From: Hymenobacter sp.
Lineage (GTDB): Bacteria > Bacteroidota > Bacteroidia > Cytophagales > Hymenobacteraceae
Direction: 5' to 3'
Assembly: GCA_028288445.1 (NCBI GenBank)
Contig: JAQBNT010000065.1
Coordinates: forward strand, 1 to 37,913
Length of the DNA: 37,913 nucleotides
In this document: piece by piece, positions 8,565-16,653 of the stretch
Layout: each line of letters begins with the position of its first letter
How positions within the stretch are numbered: position 1 is the stretch's first letter
Notes under the pieces: model-generated
The model's input: only the letters and a program-made list of their open reading frames with translations
Database searches by the model: none
Told to the model about the DNA's origin: nothing
Position numbers and translations under genes: made by a program

Positions 8565-9671
8565 GTGTCTTTCTACACCTTCACTGAGCTACACGAAGCG
8601 CTGGACAACTACGCAAAAATCTATGCGCTGGAGCACGTGGCCTTCTGTCCAGCGGAGTCAATGAAAAGGAAGCTCAAGCGGCAAGCCGAGCGAGTATGCC
8701 GTTTTTGTGGCTTGCGGAAACCCCAAACCAAGTTCAGCAGCATTCCCCACGTCATTCCGGAATTACTGGGCAATAAGTACCTGATTTCCGATTTCGAATG
8801 CGATGCCTGCAACACACATTTTTCAACTCTGGAAAACGATTTAGCCAATTATTTGGGGGCCACCAGGGCGTTTAATCAGGTGCCGGCAAAGGACAAGGTC
8901 CCCATCTTTACTTCGCTGGGCGGGCAGGTCGTGGTTAAGAAAGAAGATTTTTACGGCGTCGAGAACAGCACGAAAATCGTCCGCAACAGTGCGGATGATG
9001 ACAGTTTTACTTTCAATTTGGAAACGGGTGACTGCGAGATTAAGTACCTCAAGCAGCCTTACACGCCCCTGAAGGTGTACAAGGCGCTGTTAAAAATCGC
9101 CATGTCGGTCATGCCCGAACAGCACGTGGGCGACTATGCGGAGTTGCTGTGCTTACTGCTGGTGGACGAGCACAACATCTTAGCCAGATATGCCAACGGG
9201 GTAATCGTGCACGAACTGCCCATTGCCTATGCCCTGCCCAGATGCCACGTTGACCACCGAATGGCGACTGACGTGAAAGCCTGTACCCATATGTTTTCGC
9301 TTTATTTCCAAAACTTTGCCTTCGAGCTGCCAATTCCGCTGCACCGCCTGGATGTCGCTGAAGGAATCTATGAAGACAGCAGTTTTCTCTGGTACACGCG
9401 GCCGCCTCTATTCCTGGAGAAACCTGATGATGCCTTGCTTGAAGGCTACCGCCGGGAAGTAAAAGACCTGTCTGGCACTGACGTGAAGAGAGAACAGGAA
9501 CACATGACATTTAACATGGCCGTAGATGCATTCAAACACACGCAAGTGTATGACCCTGCCACCGGAGAAATGAAGGATTCTGACGGCATGCTACCCAACA
9601 TTGTGGGGCTCTATGTCGTCCGCGGGGACGAGCGGCCGGATTTCCCATTAAGGCCAATTGATTCGAAGTAA
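8565..9671 (+). CDS. HNH endonuclease-like protein, orphan in defence island
   Basis: A protein of about 368 residues with an HNH-type zinc-associated core near the N-terminus (about 45-90): CRFCG, then IPHVIPELLGN, then ECDACNTHFSTLEN. The two CxxC pairs and the His before IPELLGN match HNH_5-like nucleases, so DNA cleavage is plausible. The remaining 280 residues show no domain I recognise. No ATG lies at the 5' end: GTG at 8565 is chosen, TTG at 8559 is possible, and ATG at 8661 would start just before the core. The gene is visibly AT-richer than its neighbours, which suggests separate acquisition. It stands 68 bases after the AbiEii gene and may share its transcript. Function in phage or plasmid defence is inferred from location. 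Confidence 0.65.
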   Translation: MSFYTFTELHEALDNYAKIYALEHVAFCPAESMKRKLKRQAERVCRFCGLRKPQTKFSSIPHVIPELLGNKYLISDFECDACNTHFSTLENDLANYLGATRAFNQVPAKDKVPIFTSLGGQVVVKKEDFYGVENSTKIVRNSADDDSFTFNLETGDCEIKYLKQPYTPLKVYKALLKIAMSVMPEQHVGDYAELLCLLLVDEHNILARYANGVIVHELPIAYALPRCHVDHRMATDVKACTHMFSLYFQNFAFELPIPLHRLDVAEGIYEDSSFLWYTRPPLFLEKPDDALLEGYRREVKDLSGTDVKREQEHMTFNMAVDAFKHTQVYDPATGEMKDSDGMLPNIVGLYVVRGDERPDFPLRPIDSK

Positions 9672-10310
9672 AGAAGACAATAATGGCCTTGGTTAAAAGT
9701 TTGGTCCAAAAGTCGCATTTGCCAATCCCTAAACCCTCCACCGCAAGCACTATCGGTTTCCATAGCTCTAGACTCTTAGACCGGCTCAGAAACCATGGTT
9801 CAACTACTAATAAGCTAACCTATTGGCCCTATTTTATTGTTGTGCATCAATTACCTAATAGACGATGGAGCCTAGCCCAGTACTAGGTCCCGTATGGTGT
9901 GCCTTTCTGGGCCCACTGCCGCATAGCCAATGCGCGTTGACACGTCAGCTTAATAGGCGTCCGTTCAACTTTGTACCAACCTCTTAATCAAAGCCAGCAA
10001 TTAAACCTCACCTACATCAGCCCCCGGCTGCGCCCGCAGGATGCTCTACCACTGCGAGAGCCGATAAGCACGGCATTTTTGACAAGGAGGGCAATTGCCG
10101 CACCACTGTCCCAACGGATTGGTGTGCGGCCGGACCGTCGAGCCCCTTTTGGTGCGAGGCGTTTAAGGTTAGGGTAATACCTAATTATATCCTCCTTTGT
10201 GTTTGATGATGCACTTGGCTGCAACGCCAGGTTTTCGTTGCCAGTCTGGAGTTGTGCCTTTTTGTTCGCGCACGGGCGGGCAATTGGGGTAACGCACTAA
10301 AAGCAACCTG
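9672..10310. other. Gene-free, AT-richer spacer at the edge of the defence island
   Basis: This 639-bp stretch has only short ORFs without recognisable content. Two small structures can be seen. One is a hairpin at 10043-10061, which on the minus strand is GCTCT, then CGCAGTGGT, then AGAGC; it mimics a tRNA D-arm but no T-arm or acceptor stem accompanies it. The other is TTAGG/CCTAA at 10169-10184 with a six-base loop. The lower GC suggests decayed or imported DNA. It may contain remnants of an integration site, but no att repeat or integrase is visible. Confidence 0.4.
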
Positions 10311-11429
10311 CTAACCCATCACCAGCGCACCCATACGGGTTTGCCAATACGCTTCCGACAGATAGCGAAATTCACTCGTGTAGAAGAGCTTCCGACTGCG
10401 TTGATTGGCTTCAAAGACCCGGTTTACCTGGGCCTGGTAGTTCTCGAATGCCAAGGTTTCCTGGTGCGGCGCAGCTAGTATGCGAATAATGGTTTCTGCA
10501 CCCTTGATGCCACTGTATAAGGCGAAGAAAATCCCTTGCGAAGAGATTGGGTCGAAGGCGAGGGCCGCGTCGCCCACGGCCAGCAGTCCAGCTGTAGCCG
10601 CCCGTGGTAGACGGGCTACACTTGCATCCATGCCCTTGATTTCCATGGGCTCAGCCGGGCTTGCGGCATAAGGCAGGATGCCAGTAGCATCAAACGCTGC
10701 AAAAAAGGCCGTCGGGTTTTTGAGGTGCGCCGCCACAGCGGCCGGCAGCCCATGAAAGCAGATAACCCGCCGACCGGTCGGTAAGCGGGCCGTGTACCAC
10801 CAGCCCGTCGGCACCGATTTGATGCGGGTCGTGCGGTCATGGTCGTGCGTTGCGCTCGGCACCCAGCTCACTGCCGCCATTTGGGTATCGAGCTGCTCGC
10901 GCGCCAGGTGCTGCCGGCGGCACACGTAAGCCCGGCGCCCGGTGGCATCAATGAGCCAGGCAGTGCGAATAGCCTTCGTATCCCCGGCATGCTTGAGCTG
11001 CACCAGCCATTCGGCGGTTGCTGCCCTGCTCAATTCGTTGACCTGAGCGGCGTAGCAGGGCACGCCAGCTGCACCGGCATGCCGGTGCAGGGCGGCATCA
11101 AACGCGGCCCGGTTGAGGTGCCAACCGCCCCCTTCCGGATTGGCCAGCGCTGACTGGTACGTCCACTGCTCGCTGCCCCAGGCCGAGGCATTGGCCGCGC
11201 AGGCGTGGTAGTCCGCCGGAGCCAACAGGTTGCCCAGCCCCGCAATGCCCAGCTGGTGCAGCAGGCGGCTGGCCGCGCCCGGGAGCGACTCCCCTACTTT
11301 GGGGCCAGGCGTTGGGTTCTCATCCACCAGGCACACGCGCCGCCCGGCCCGGTGCAGCATCAGAGCGGCGGCGCAGCCCGCCGGGCCGGCGCCGGCAATC
11401 ACCACCTCGTAGCGCGGAAAATCCTCCAC
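10311..11429 (-). CDS. LodB/GoxB-like FAD-dependent oxidoreductase, CTQ maturation factor
   Basis: A 372-residue flavoprotein of the tryptophan-halogenase/monooxygenase-like group. It has an N-terminal FAD Rossmann motif (VVIAGAGPAGCAAAL, about 9-23) and the second FAD motif LAVGDAALAFDPISSQG (about 282-298). Proteins of this type (LodB, GoxB) are encoded beside LodA/GoxA oxidases and are needed to build their cysteine tryptophylquinone cofactor. The gene lies directly behind the LodA-domain gene, and its GTG start shares a base with that gene's TAG stop (TAGTG), implying coupled translation. Family plus context make a maturation role likely. An independent halogenase or hydroxylase is the alternative; the halogenase WxWxIP motif is not seen. 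Confidence 0.8.
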   Translation of the reverse strand: MEDFPRYEVVIAGAGPAGCAAALMLHRAGRRVCLVDENPTPGPKVGESLPGAASRLLHQLGIAGLGNLLAPADYHACAANASAWGSEQWTYQSALANPEGGGWHLNRAAFDAALHRHAGAAGVPCYAAQVNELSRAATAEWLVQLKHAGDTKAIRTAWLIDATGRRAYVCRRQHLAREQLDTQMAAVSWVPSATHDHDRTTRIKSVPTGWWYTARLPTGRRVICFHGLPAAVAAHLKNPTAFFAAFDATGILPYAASPAEPMEIKGMDASVARLPRAATAGLLAVGDAALAFDPISSQGIFFALYSGIKGAETIIRILAAPHQETLAFENYQAQVNRVFEANQRSRKLFYTSEFRYLSEAYWQTRMGALVMG

Positions 11430-14400
11430 TAGCGGCCGCGGCGCTTGATGGTGTCGAACTCGTTGCGCTGCTCTTCGCTGGCCCAGCCGGCTTCGGCCAG
11501 GCGCTGGTCGTAGAACCCCAGCTGGTTGAAGGCCTTGCGGAATAACAGCTTGTCCTTTTCCAGCTCCGCGCGTTTCACTTCGCTCAGGTTTTCGACGTAC
11601 AGGTGTTCCGGCAGCCAGTCCAGGTCGGCGGGACGGGGCTTGGCTTCCAGGATGCCCATTTCGCTGAAGTAGCTAATCATGTACATCATCTGGTCGGGCG
11701 CGGACAGCTGGGACGGCAGCTGCCGCAGCCAGCTGGGCCGGGTCTGGAAGGCTGCAATGCGGATTTCCATCGGTTGCTTCGCGTCGCACAGGGTCTGGTA
11801 ATCGGCTTCGGTCAGCACCTGGTTGGGCACCCGGGCGGGCCAGAAGGTGGGCAGGTAGGGGTCGTACTCGAACTCGTAGCCCGAACGGCAATAAGCCGTG
11901 TCCCCTTGCCAGGGCAGGGCCATCCAGCGGGTAAGGCTCCCGGGGCTTTGCCCGTACAGCGGCCCGTTAATAGCCAGCACGTTGGCATTGTTGAGCGTGG
12001 CGCCGTAGGCCGGGTCGCTCAGGCCCTCCTCGCACTGGCGGATGCGGTAAGGCGCGCGGTAGAGCGAGGGGTTGCGCATGGGCCAGGTCAGCTCGGCCCC
12101 GGGGTGGAAGGCATCGGCCAGGCAGAAGTGCATCGCCGCGCGGTCCAGCATTTCGGGCTGCTGCGCCAGGGGCACGTCGTCCAGCTTCCGGGGCGTGGGG
12201 CGCTGCGGCTCATAATCATTGATAAACAACCCGTTTACCCAGTTGGTCAGCACGTAATCGTACATGGCCGGCAGGCGCAGGTAGGTAGTGGGCGCGGGCG
12301 GCAGCGTGGGGTCGGGGTTGGTGTAGCCGTAGGCGTCGCCGTAGCTCCAGGGCCAAGCCGCCATGTCGGCGGTTTGGCCGTTGGTGGGCCGGAAGCTGTT
12401 GTACACCGTGCGCCGCAGCTCCACGTACGGGTCGGGGTACACGCTGGTGTCCTGCGGCACGTAGGCCAGCTTTTTCAGGAATTCCGGGTCGGCGAAGTTC
12501 ATCGGCGCGCCGGCCCCGAAGTTGGCCAGATAGCCTTTGTTCACCCACTGCAGCTCGTTTAGGCGCGCCAGAATGGGCTGCACGTGCTCGGTAAAGGACA
12601 GCTCCTGGGGCACGGGCAGCAGGCCCGCCTGCATGTACACGCTGCGCAGCAAATCGTCCATCGTGCGCCAGCCGATGATGTCGGGCGCGAAGTTGGGCGG
12701 GGCCGTGGCCACCCAGGCCGGGTCGGCATCAAAGTCGGTGTTGCCGATGGTCACCTTGGCGTGCACCGGGCCGTCGGCCACGTCGTCGTACCAACCGTCG
12801 GCGTTGTTGAAGCTGTCCGGGTTGAGCGGGTTATAAATAGGCGTATTGGCCGGGCTGGCCGATACCCCAAAGCCGGGCAGCACCAGCAGGCGGCCGGCCT
12901 CGTCGGTGCGCAGCTCACCCAGCGTCACGGGCGTGCCCTGGAAGTTACCGCTCATCTCGTAACTCGAATCGTTCATGTTCACGCCCATGATGGTCATCTT
13001 GCCCGGGTCGATGGCCAGCGCCGCGCGGGCGCTGCCGCTCACGCCGGCGTTGCGCAGCGGCACGGTCAGGGCCACGGTGGCCGGAATGTCCATCGCCGCG
13101 TTAAACTGGTACCACGCGGCCTTCTTGTTGGCCAGGTGCACTGTCCACTCGATGCTGGCGTTGGCCGCCTGCTGAATCTCGGCCACCACGTGGCCAAACC
13201 GGTCGTAGCCGTACACCCGGAAGCGGGCCGCCTGGCGCTTGATGGCCCCGCCCGCGTCGCGGGTCGAGCCGAAGGCCGTGGGCTCGGGCGTCATCACCTC
13301 CGGCCCGATGTAGTAGCCCTCGGCGCTGTTGCCCACCCGCGCCAGGCCAATGCCCGGATGAATCCGCACGTGGGTGATGCGCTGAATTTGCTCGTCGGTG
13401 AGGGGTTGGGCCACTGGCTGCGCGTCCAAACCAGCCGCTGCCTTGTGGTGCGGAAACGGGCACACCGGGTTTTTAATCGCCGGCTCGCCGGGCGCGGTAG
13501 GCTCGGTCACGGGTTGGCCGTTTTGCTCGCGGCGGTAGTTGGCGCTGGTCTGGTATACGCTCACCCGGGCCTCGGCCACGCTGCCCACGGGTTGGTTGGC
13601 CAGCGGCACGCGGCCGATGTTGAACGCCAGCCAGTCGCCGTAGGTGGCTTGTTCCGGGGTGGTAATGTCCTGCTGGGGCAGGGCGATGGTGGCCACCGTT
13701 ACGGGCACGGCCAGCTTCTCGTCCCACACCACGGTGGCCCGGTCCAGCGGAAAATGCTCGTCGATGTACTCCTGGCCCAACGAAGGGTCGGTGGGCCGGG
13801 GTTGAAGGTAGAGGTCCAGGGTGACGGGGCCGGCGGCCAGGCGCCCGGCCAGGTCCTTGCCCAGAAAATTGGGGTCGTTGATGTTGACGTCCCCGGCAAA
13901 TGTGGACGTGCCGGGGCGCAGGATGTATTTGCAAAACAGCTTTTCTCCCAGCTGAAACGGCACCACGCTCCAGAGCGAGGTTTCCAGCACCGAGCGGATG
14001 GGCTTCTCCATGTTGTTGAGCAGCTCGGTTGTGTTGGGCGCGTTCTGCTGAATCCAGTCGTCGCCCCAGCCTTCCAGGCTGGCCTTGGTGAAGTTGCACA
14101 TATCCCGGGCCGTGTCCACGAAAAAGAACGGCACGTTCTGGAACAGGAAGTCGGCGGTGTTGGCCCCGTCGTCGCTCACGAGCTTGGTACCAGGCACGTC
14201 GAATACTTTAATACCCAGGCCAATGGTGCTGAGCCAGTCGGGGCGTCCGTCGGCCAGGTCCGACGAGTAGCGCACGTACACCGGGTGCCGCCCGGCGGTA
14301 GCAAACATCCCTTGCTTTAGCTCCTCGGGGATGGTGTCCAGAATGGTAAAATCCCCCTTGATGATGCCGTGGGTGCGCAAAAACACCGGCCGCCGCACGG

Positions 14401-14629
14401 GGCACTGGCCCTGCTCTTCCACCCGCTTTTTCTGCACCAGGTCGCAGAACATATGGCGCAGGCACTCGATGGGGTTCTCGCAGGTACAGGCCGTGTTGAG
14501 GTGGCCGCCTTCTTTGGCAATGCTTTTCATGGGGCAGAAAAAAGTGTTCTTTTTTGGCTGGCAAGCTGGGGGCAATAACGCCGAAATGCTGACTAGCGGG
14601 CCCTGCCCAGCCAGCCTGCTAAAGGTCAT
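11429..14629 (-). CDS. Catalase-like domain fused to LodA/GoxA-type CTQ amino-acid oxidase
   Basis: A 1066-residue two-domain protein. Residues about 45-375 resemble the short catalase-like family: RTHGIIKGDF carries a candidate distal His (H88), followed by YVRYSSD, GLGIKVFDVPG, DFLFQNVPFFF, LWSVVPFQLGEKLFCKY and VATIALPQQD. Residues about 415-1040 match LodA/GoxA oxidases: VRIHPGIGLARVGNS, EWTVHLANKKAAWYQF, GWYDDVADGPV, FHPGAELTW, LPWQGD and YLPTFWPARVPNQVL. C836 and W907 are the likely cross-linked CTQ pair. Such oxidases deaminate lysine, glycine or other amines and release H2O2. ATG at 14629 gives the longest form; ATG at 14530 (residue 34) begins just before the first domain and is equally credible. 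A standard catalase proximal Tyr is not evident. Substrate is unknown. Confidence 0.82.
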   Translation of the reverse strand: MTFSRLAGQGPLVSISALLPPACQPKKNTFFCPMKSIAKEGGHLNTACTCENPIECLRHMFCDLVQKKRVEEQGQCPVRRPVFLRTHGIIKGDFTILDTIPEELKQGMFATAGRHPVYVRYSSDLADGRPDWLSTIGLGIKVFDVPGTKLVSDDGANTADFLFQNVPFFFVDTARDMCNFTKASLEGWGDDWIQQNAPNTTELLNNMEKPIRSVLETSLWSVVPFQLGEKLFCKYILRPGTSTFAGDVNINDPNFLGKDLAGRLAAGPVTLDLYLQPRPTDPSLGQEYIDEHFPLDRATVVWDEKLAVPVTVATIALPQQDITTPEQATYGDWLAFNIGRVPLANQPVGSVAEARVSVYQTSANYRREQNGQPVTEPTAPGEPAIKNPVCPFPHHKAAAGLDAQPVAQPLTDEQIQRITHVRIHPGIGLARVGNSAEGYYIGPEVMTPEPTAFGSTRDAGGAIKRQAARFRVYGYDRFGHVVAEIQQAANASIEWTVHLANKKAAWYQFNAAMDIPATVALTVPLRNAGVSGSARAALAIDPGKMTIMGVNMNDSSYEMSGNFQGTPVTLGELRTDEAGRLLVLPGFGVSASPANTPIYNPLNPDSFNNADGWYDDVADGPVHAKVTIGNTDFDADPAWVATAPPNFAPDIIGWRTMDDLLRSVYMQAGLLPVPQELSFTEHVQPILARLNELQWVNKGYLANFGAGAPMNFADPEFLKKLAYVPQDTSVYPDPYVELRRTVYNSFRPTNGQTADMAAWPWSYGDAYGYTNPDPTLPPAPTTYLRLPAMYDYVLTNWVNGLFINDYEPQRPTPRKLDDVPLAQQPEMLDRAAMHFCLADAFHPGAELTWPMRNPSLYRAPYRIRQCEEGLSDPAYGATLNNANVLAINGPLYGQSPGSLTRWMALPWQGDTAYCRSGYEFEYDPYLPTFWPARVPNQVLTEADYQTLCDAKQPMEIRIAAFQTRPSWLRQLPSQLSAPDQMMYMISYFSEMGILEAKPRPADLDWLPEHLYVENLSEVKRAELEKDKLLFRKAFNQLGFYDQRLAEAGWASEEQRNEFDTIKRRGR

Positions 14630-14834
14630 GTTTGCGATGCAATAGTCGTGGTTCCTGCACCAATATGCACAGGTATAAATACGTGATTTGAAATACCAGT
14701 ATTTCTACGCTATTTCTGCGGAGCTGCGGGCCGTCTCTTTGTCGTCATGTAAATGCGCTTCGCCCGGTGGACAATTGCGGAAGAATCCGACAAGCCACCC
14801 GGGCACAGCGCAAATAACCCCAAGCTCCGGTCGC
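14630..14834. promoter_or_regulatory. Divergent promoter region of the redox cluster
   Basis: This gap separates the CTQ-oxidase operon (minus) from the GMC oxidoreductase operon (plus), so it should hold both promoters. No exact TAnnTTTG element is found on either strand. An in-frame TTG at 14688 would extend the GMC protein by 49 residues, but that extension looks unlike protein. The region is taken as noncoding. Confidence 0.4.
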
Positions 14835-16637
14835 ATGAAAACATTTTCCTCCAGCCCCAATCTCGCCTTCGGCTATCCTACCCCCGGGCCGCAGTACCCC
14901 ACGCCCCAAAAGGTGATGGACCACATCTTCTTTTTGTCGGAAGCGGATTGGAAACATGCCCGGGAGCAAGAGCAGTTTGATTACATCATCATTGGCAGCG
15001 GGTTCTGCTCGCTGGCGTTCGCGGAAAGAATTCTGGCTAAAACGCCGATGGCCAAAATACTGATTCTGGAGCGGGGGCCGTTTTTCCTGCCCGAGCATTT
15101 TCAGAACCTGCCCCTGCCTTATCAGCATACGCTGGGCGGCCTGTCGGAAACCTTCCCCTGGACGCTGTCCCGCCAGACGGCGGCCCAGCCGGCGGGCAAT
15201 ATTCAGTTTCAACACGGCATGGTGCCGTTTTTTGGCGGGCGGAGCATCATGTGGAGCGCTTGGTGCCCGCGGCCCACACAGGAGGAAATGCAGTACTGGC
15301 CCAAGGAAACCATTGCAGCCGCCCACGCCCACTTCGATTCGGCCGAGAAACTGCTGAACGTGGTGCCCGCCGATAAAATCGACCAGGATTTGGACCCTAC
15401 GCAACTGCAGTTCGTGGCCAAGCAGCGCCCGGTGTACAAGGTGATGCAGCACCAGCTGCAAGCCATGCTCAAGGCCAACCTGAACAAAATCCCGTCGGCG
15501 ACGCGGATGATGGCGGCCCCGCTGGCGGTGGGGGCCAGCGAGCAGGAAGGCATCGATTTTGCCAAATTCTCGACGCCGGCCGTGCTACTGGATTTGGCCA
15601 GCAAACAAGCCGACCTGTCGGCCAAGCACCAGGGCAGCCCCCTGAAAATTGCGGGCGAGTGCGTGGTCAATCTGATTTATCAGCAAGAAGGCGTGGCCAC
15701 GGCCTTGGACACGTCGCGCGGCGTGGTCAACATTGGCAACGCCAAGTTGATTCTGGCCATGGGCACCATTCCGCCCGCCACGCTGCTCATGAATTCCTTT
15801 CCGGGGCTGACCAAGGCCGGCGAACGGTTCACGGCCCACTTTATCACGTCCGTGGTTGCCCGCATTCCCCGCCGGGATTATGCGTTTGCCGACGACCTCG
15901 AAGAATTGGAGCTGGCCGCGATTTACCTGGCCGGCGCAAACGCCAAAAGCGGGATGCAGTACCATGTGCAGCTGTCGGTGCTGTCCGACCGCGACCCCCA
16001 GAAAAATGCCCGCAAAGCCGCCCGCTACATGCCCGACGTGGTGGCCACGGCTTCCCTGGCCCAACTGACCAGCTCCGAGGATTACCTGGTGTTTGTGTGC
16101 GCGGTGCTGGGAGAGCTGGACTTTAAAAACCCTGATAACTTCCTTCGCCTCAACGGGGCCGGCCACCCGACGATGAACGTGGACCTGCAGGCCCTGGCCA
16201 ATGAAAAGGACTTGCAAACCTGGGATACCATGGACGAAGGCACTTTTCATATGCTGGAGCAGGCCCTCTCGCCCCAGGGAAGCCAGCGCGTGGAATACTG
16301 GCACGGTGAACCCACGAAAGGAGGCTGGAGCACCACGGAAGGCACCTGGAGCAGCGAACAGCCCCCCATCCCGCTGCGGCGCGTCGGCGGCTTGGTGCAC
16401 GAGGGGTCGCTGCTGTGGATTGGGAAAGGCACGGAGGGCGTGGTCGGGCTCGACTACCGACCCAATGGAATAGAGAACGTGTACGTGACCGGTGGCGCCC
16501 TGTGGCCCGCGAGCGGCTCCTGGAACCCGACCATGACCATGGTGGCGCTCACCCAGGATTTGGCCGACCAGCTCTTGGCCGACACCGAATCTACTCCGGC
16601 CGCGGTGGGCCAGGTACTGGCCGCCACGCTTGCATAA
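14835..16637 (+). CDS. GMC-family FAD oxidoreductase
   Basis: A 600-residue FAD enzyme of the glucose-methanol-choline family. The dinucleotide-binding motif is DYIIIGSGFCSLAFAERIL (49-67), with ILERG at about 77-81 as the ribose-binding acid. FGGRSIMWSAWCPRP (about 137-151) matches the second GMC signature region. The C-terminus reads NVYVTGGALWPASGSWNPT then MTMVALTQDLADQ, the usual FAD/active-site segment. Such enzymes oxidise alcohols or sugars and many pass electrons to O2, giving H2O2. ATG at 14835 is chosen over an upstream TTG because similarity-like sequence starts there. It heads the plus-strand half of the redox cluster, 16 bases before the PAS-cupin gene. Substrate is not readable. 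Confidence 0.85.
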   Translation: MKTFSSSPNLAFGYPTPGPQYPTPQKVMDHIFFLSEADWKHAREQEQFDYIIIGSGFCSLAFAERILAKTPMAKILILERGPFFLPEHFQNLPLPYQHTLGGLSETFPWTLSRQTAAQPAGNIQFQHGMVPFFGGRSIMWSAWCPRPTQEEMQYWPKETIAAAHAHFDSAEKLLNVVPADKIDQDLDPTQLQFVAKQRPVYKVMQHQLQAMLKANLNKIPSATRMMAAPLAVGASEQEGIDFAKFSTPAVLLDLASKQADLSAKHQGSPLKIAGECVVNLIYQQEGVATALDTSRGVVNIGNAKLILAMGTIPPATLLMNSFPGLTKAGERFTAHFITSVVARIPRRDYAFADDLEELELAAIYLAGANAKSGMQYHVQLSVLSDRDPQKNARKAARYMPDVVATASLAQLTSSEDYLVFVCAVLGELDFKNPDNFLRLNGAGHPTMNVDLQALANEKDLQTWDTMDEGTFHMLEQALSPQGSQRVEYWHGEPTKGGWSTTEGTWSSEQPPIPLRRVGGLVHEGSLLWIGKGTEGVVGLDYRPNGIENVYVTGGALWPASGSWNPTMTMVALTQDLADQLLADTESTPAAVGQVLAATLA

Positions 16638-16653
16638 CTCTTGCAGTAGTTCC

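Noticed and set aside
10043-10061. tRNA-like D-arm on the minus strand
   Set aside because: Only the GCTCT/AGAGC stem with AGTGGT loop is present. No T-loop consensus, anticodon arm or acceptor stem is found around it, so it is not called a tRNA.
10012-10224. 70-codon minus-strand ORF in the gene-free spacer
   Set aside because: No recognisable domain, Arg/Gly-rich composition and an equally long ORF on the opposite strand; most likely chance.
12584-14320. 578-codon open frame on the plus strand opposite the catalase-CTQ gene
   Set aside because: Composition is a Gly/Val/His/Arg-rich mirror of the strongly conserved gene on the other strand; no motif or start context. The same holds for 1362-2612, 2990-4216, 15585-16751, 27028-28368, 28535-29635 and 35546-36703.
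14688-14834. N-terminal extension of the GMC oxidoreductase from TTG
   Set aside because: The 49 extra residues lack hydrophobic or conserved pattern and the start is TTG; ATG 14835 precedes the similarity-like region.
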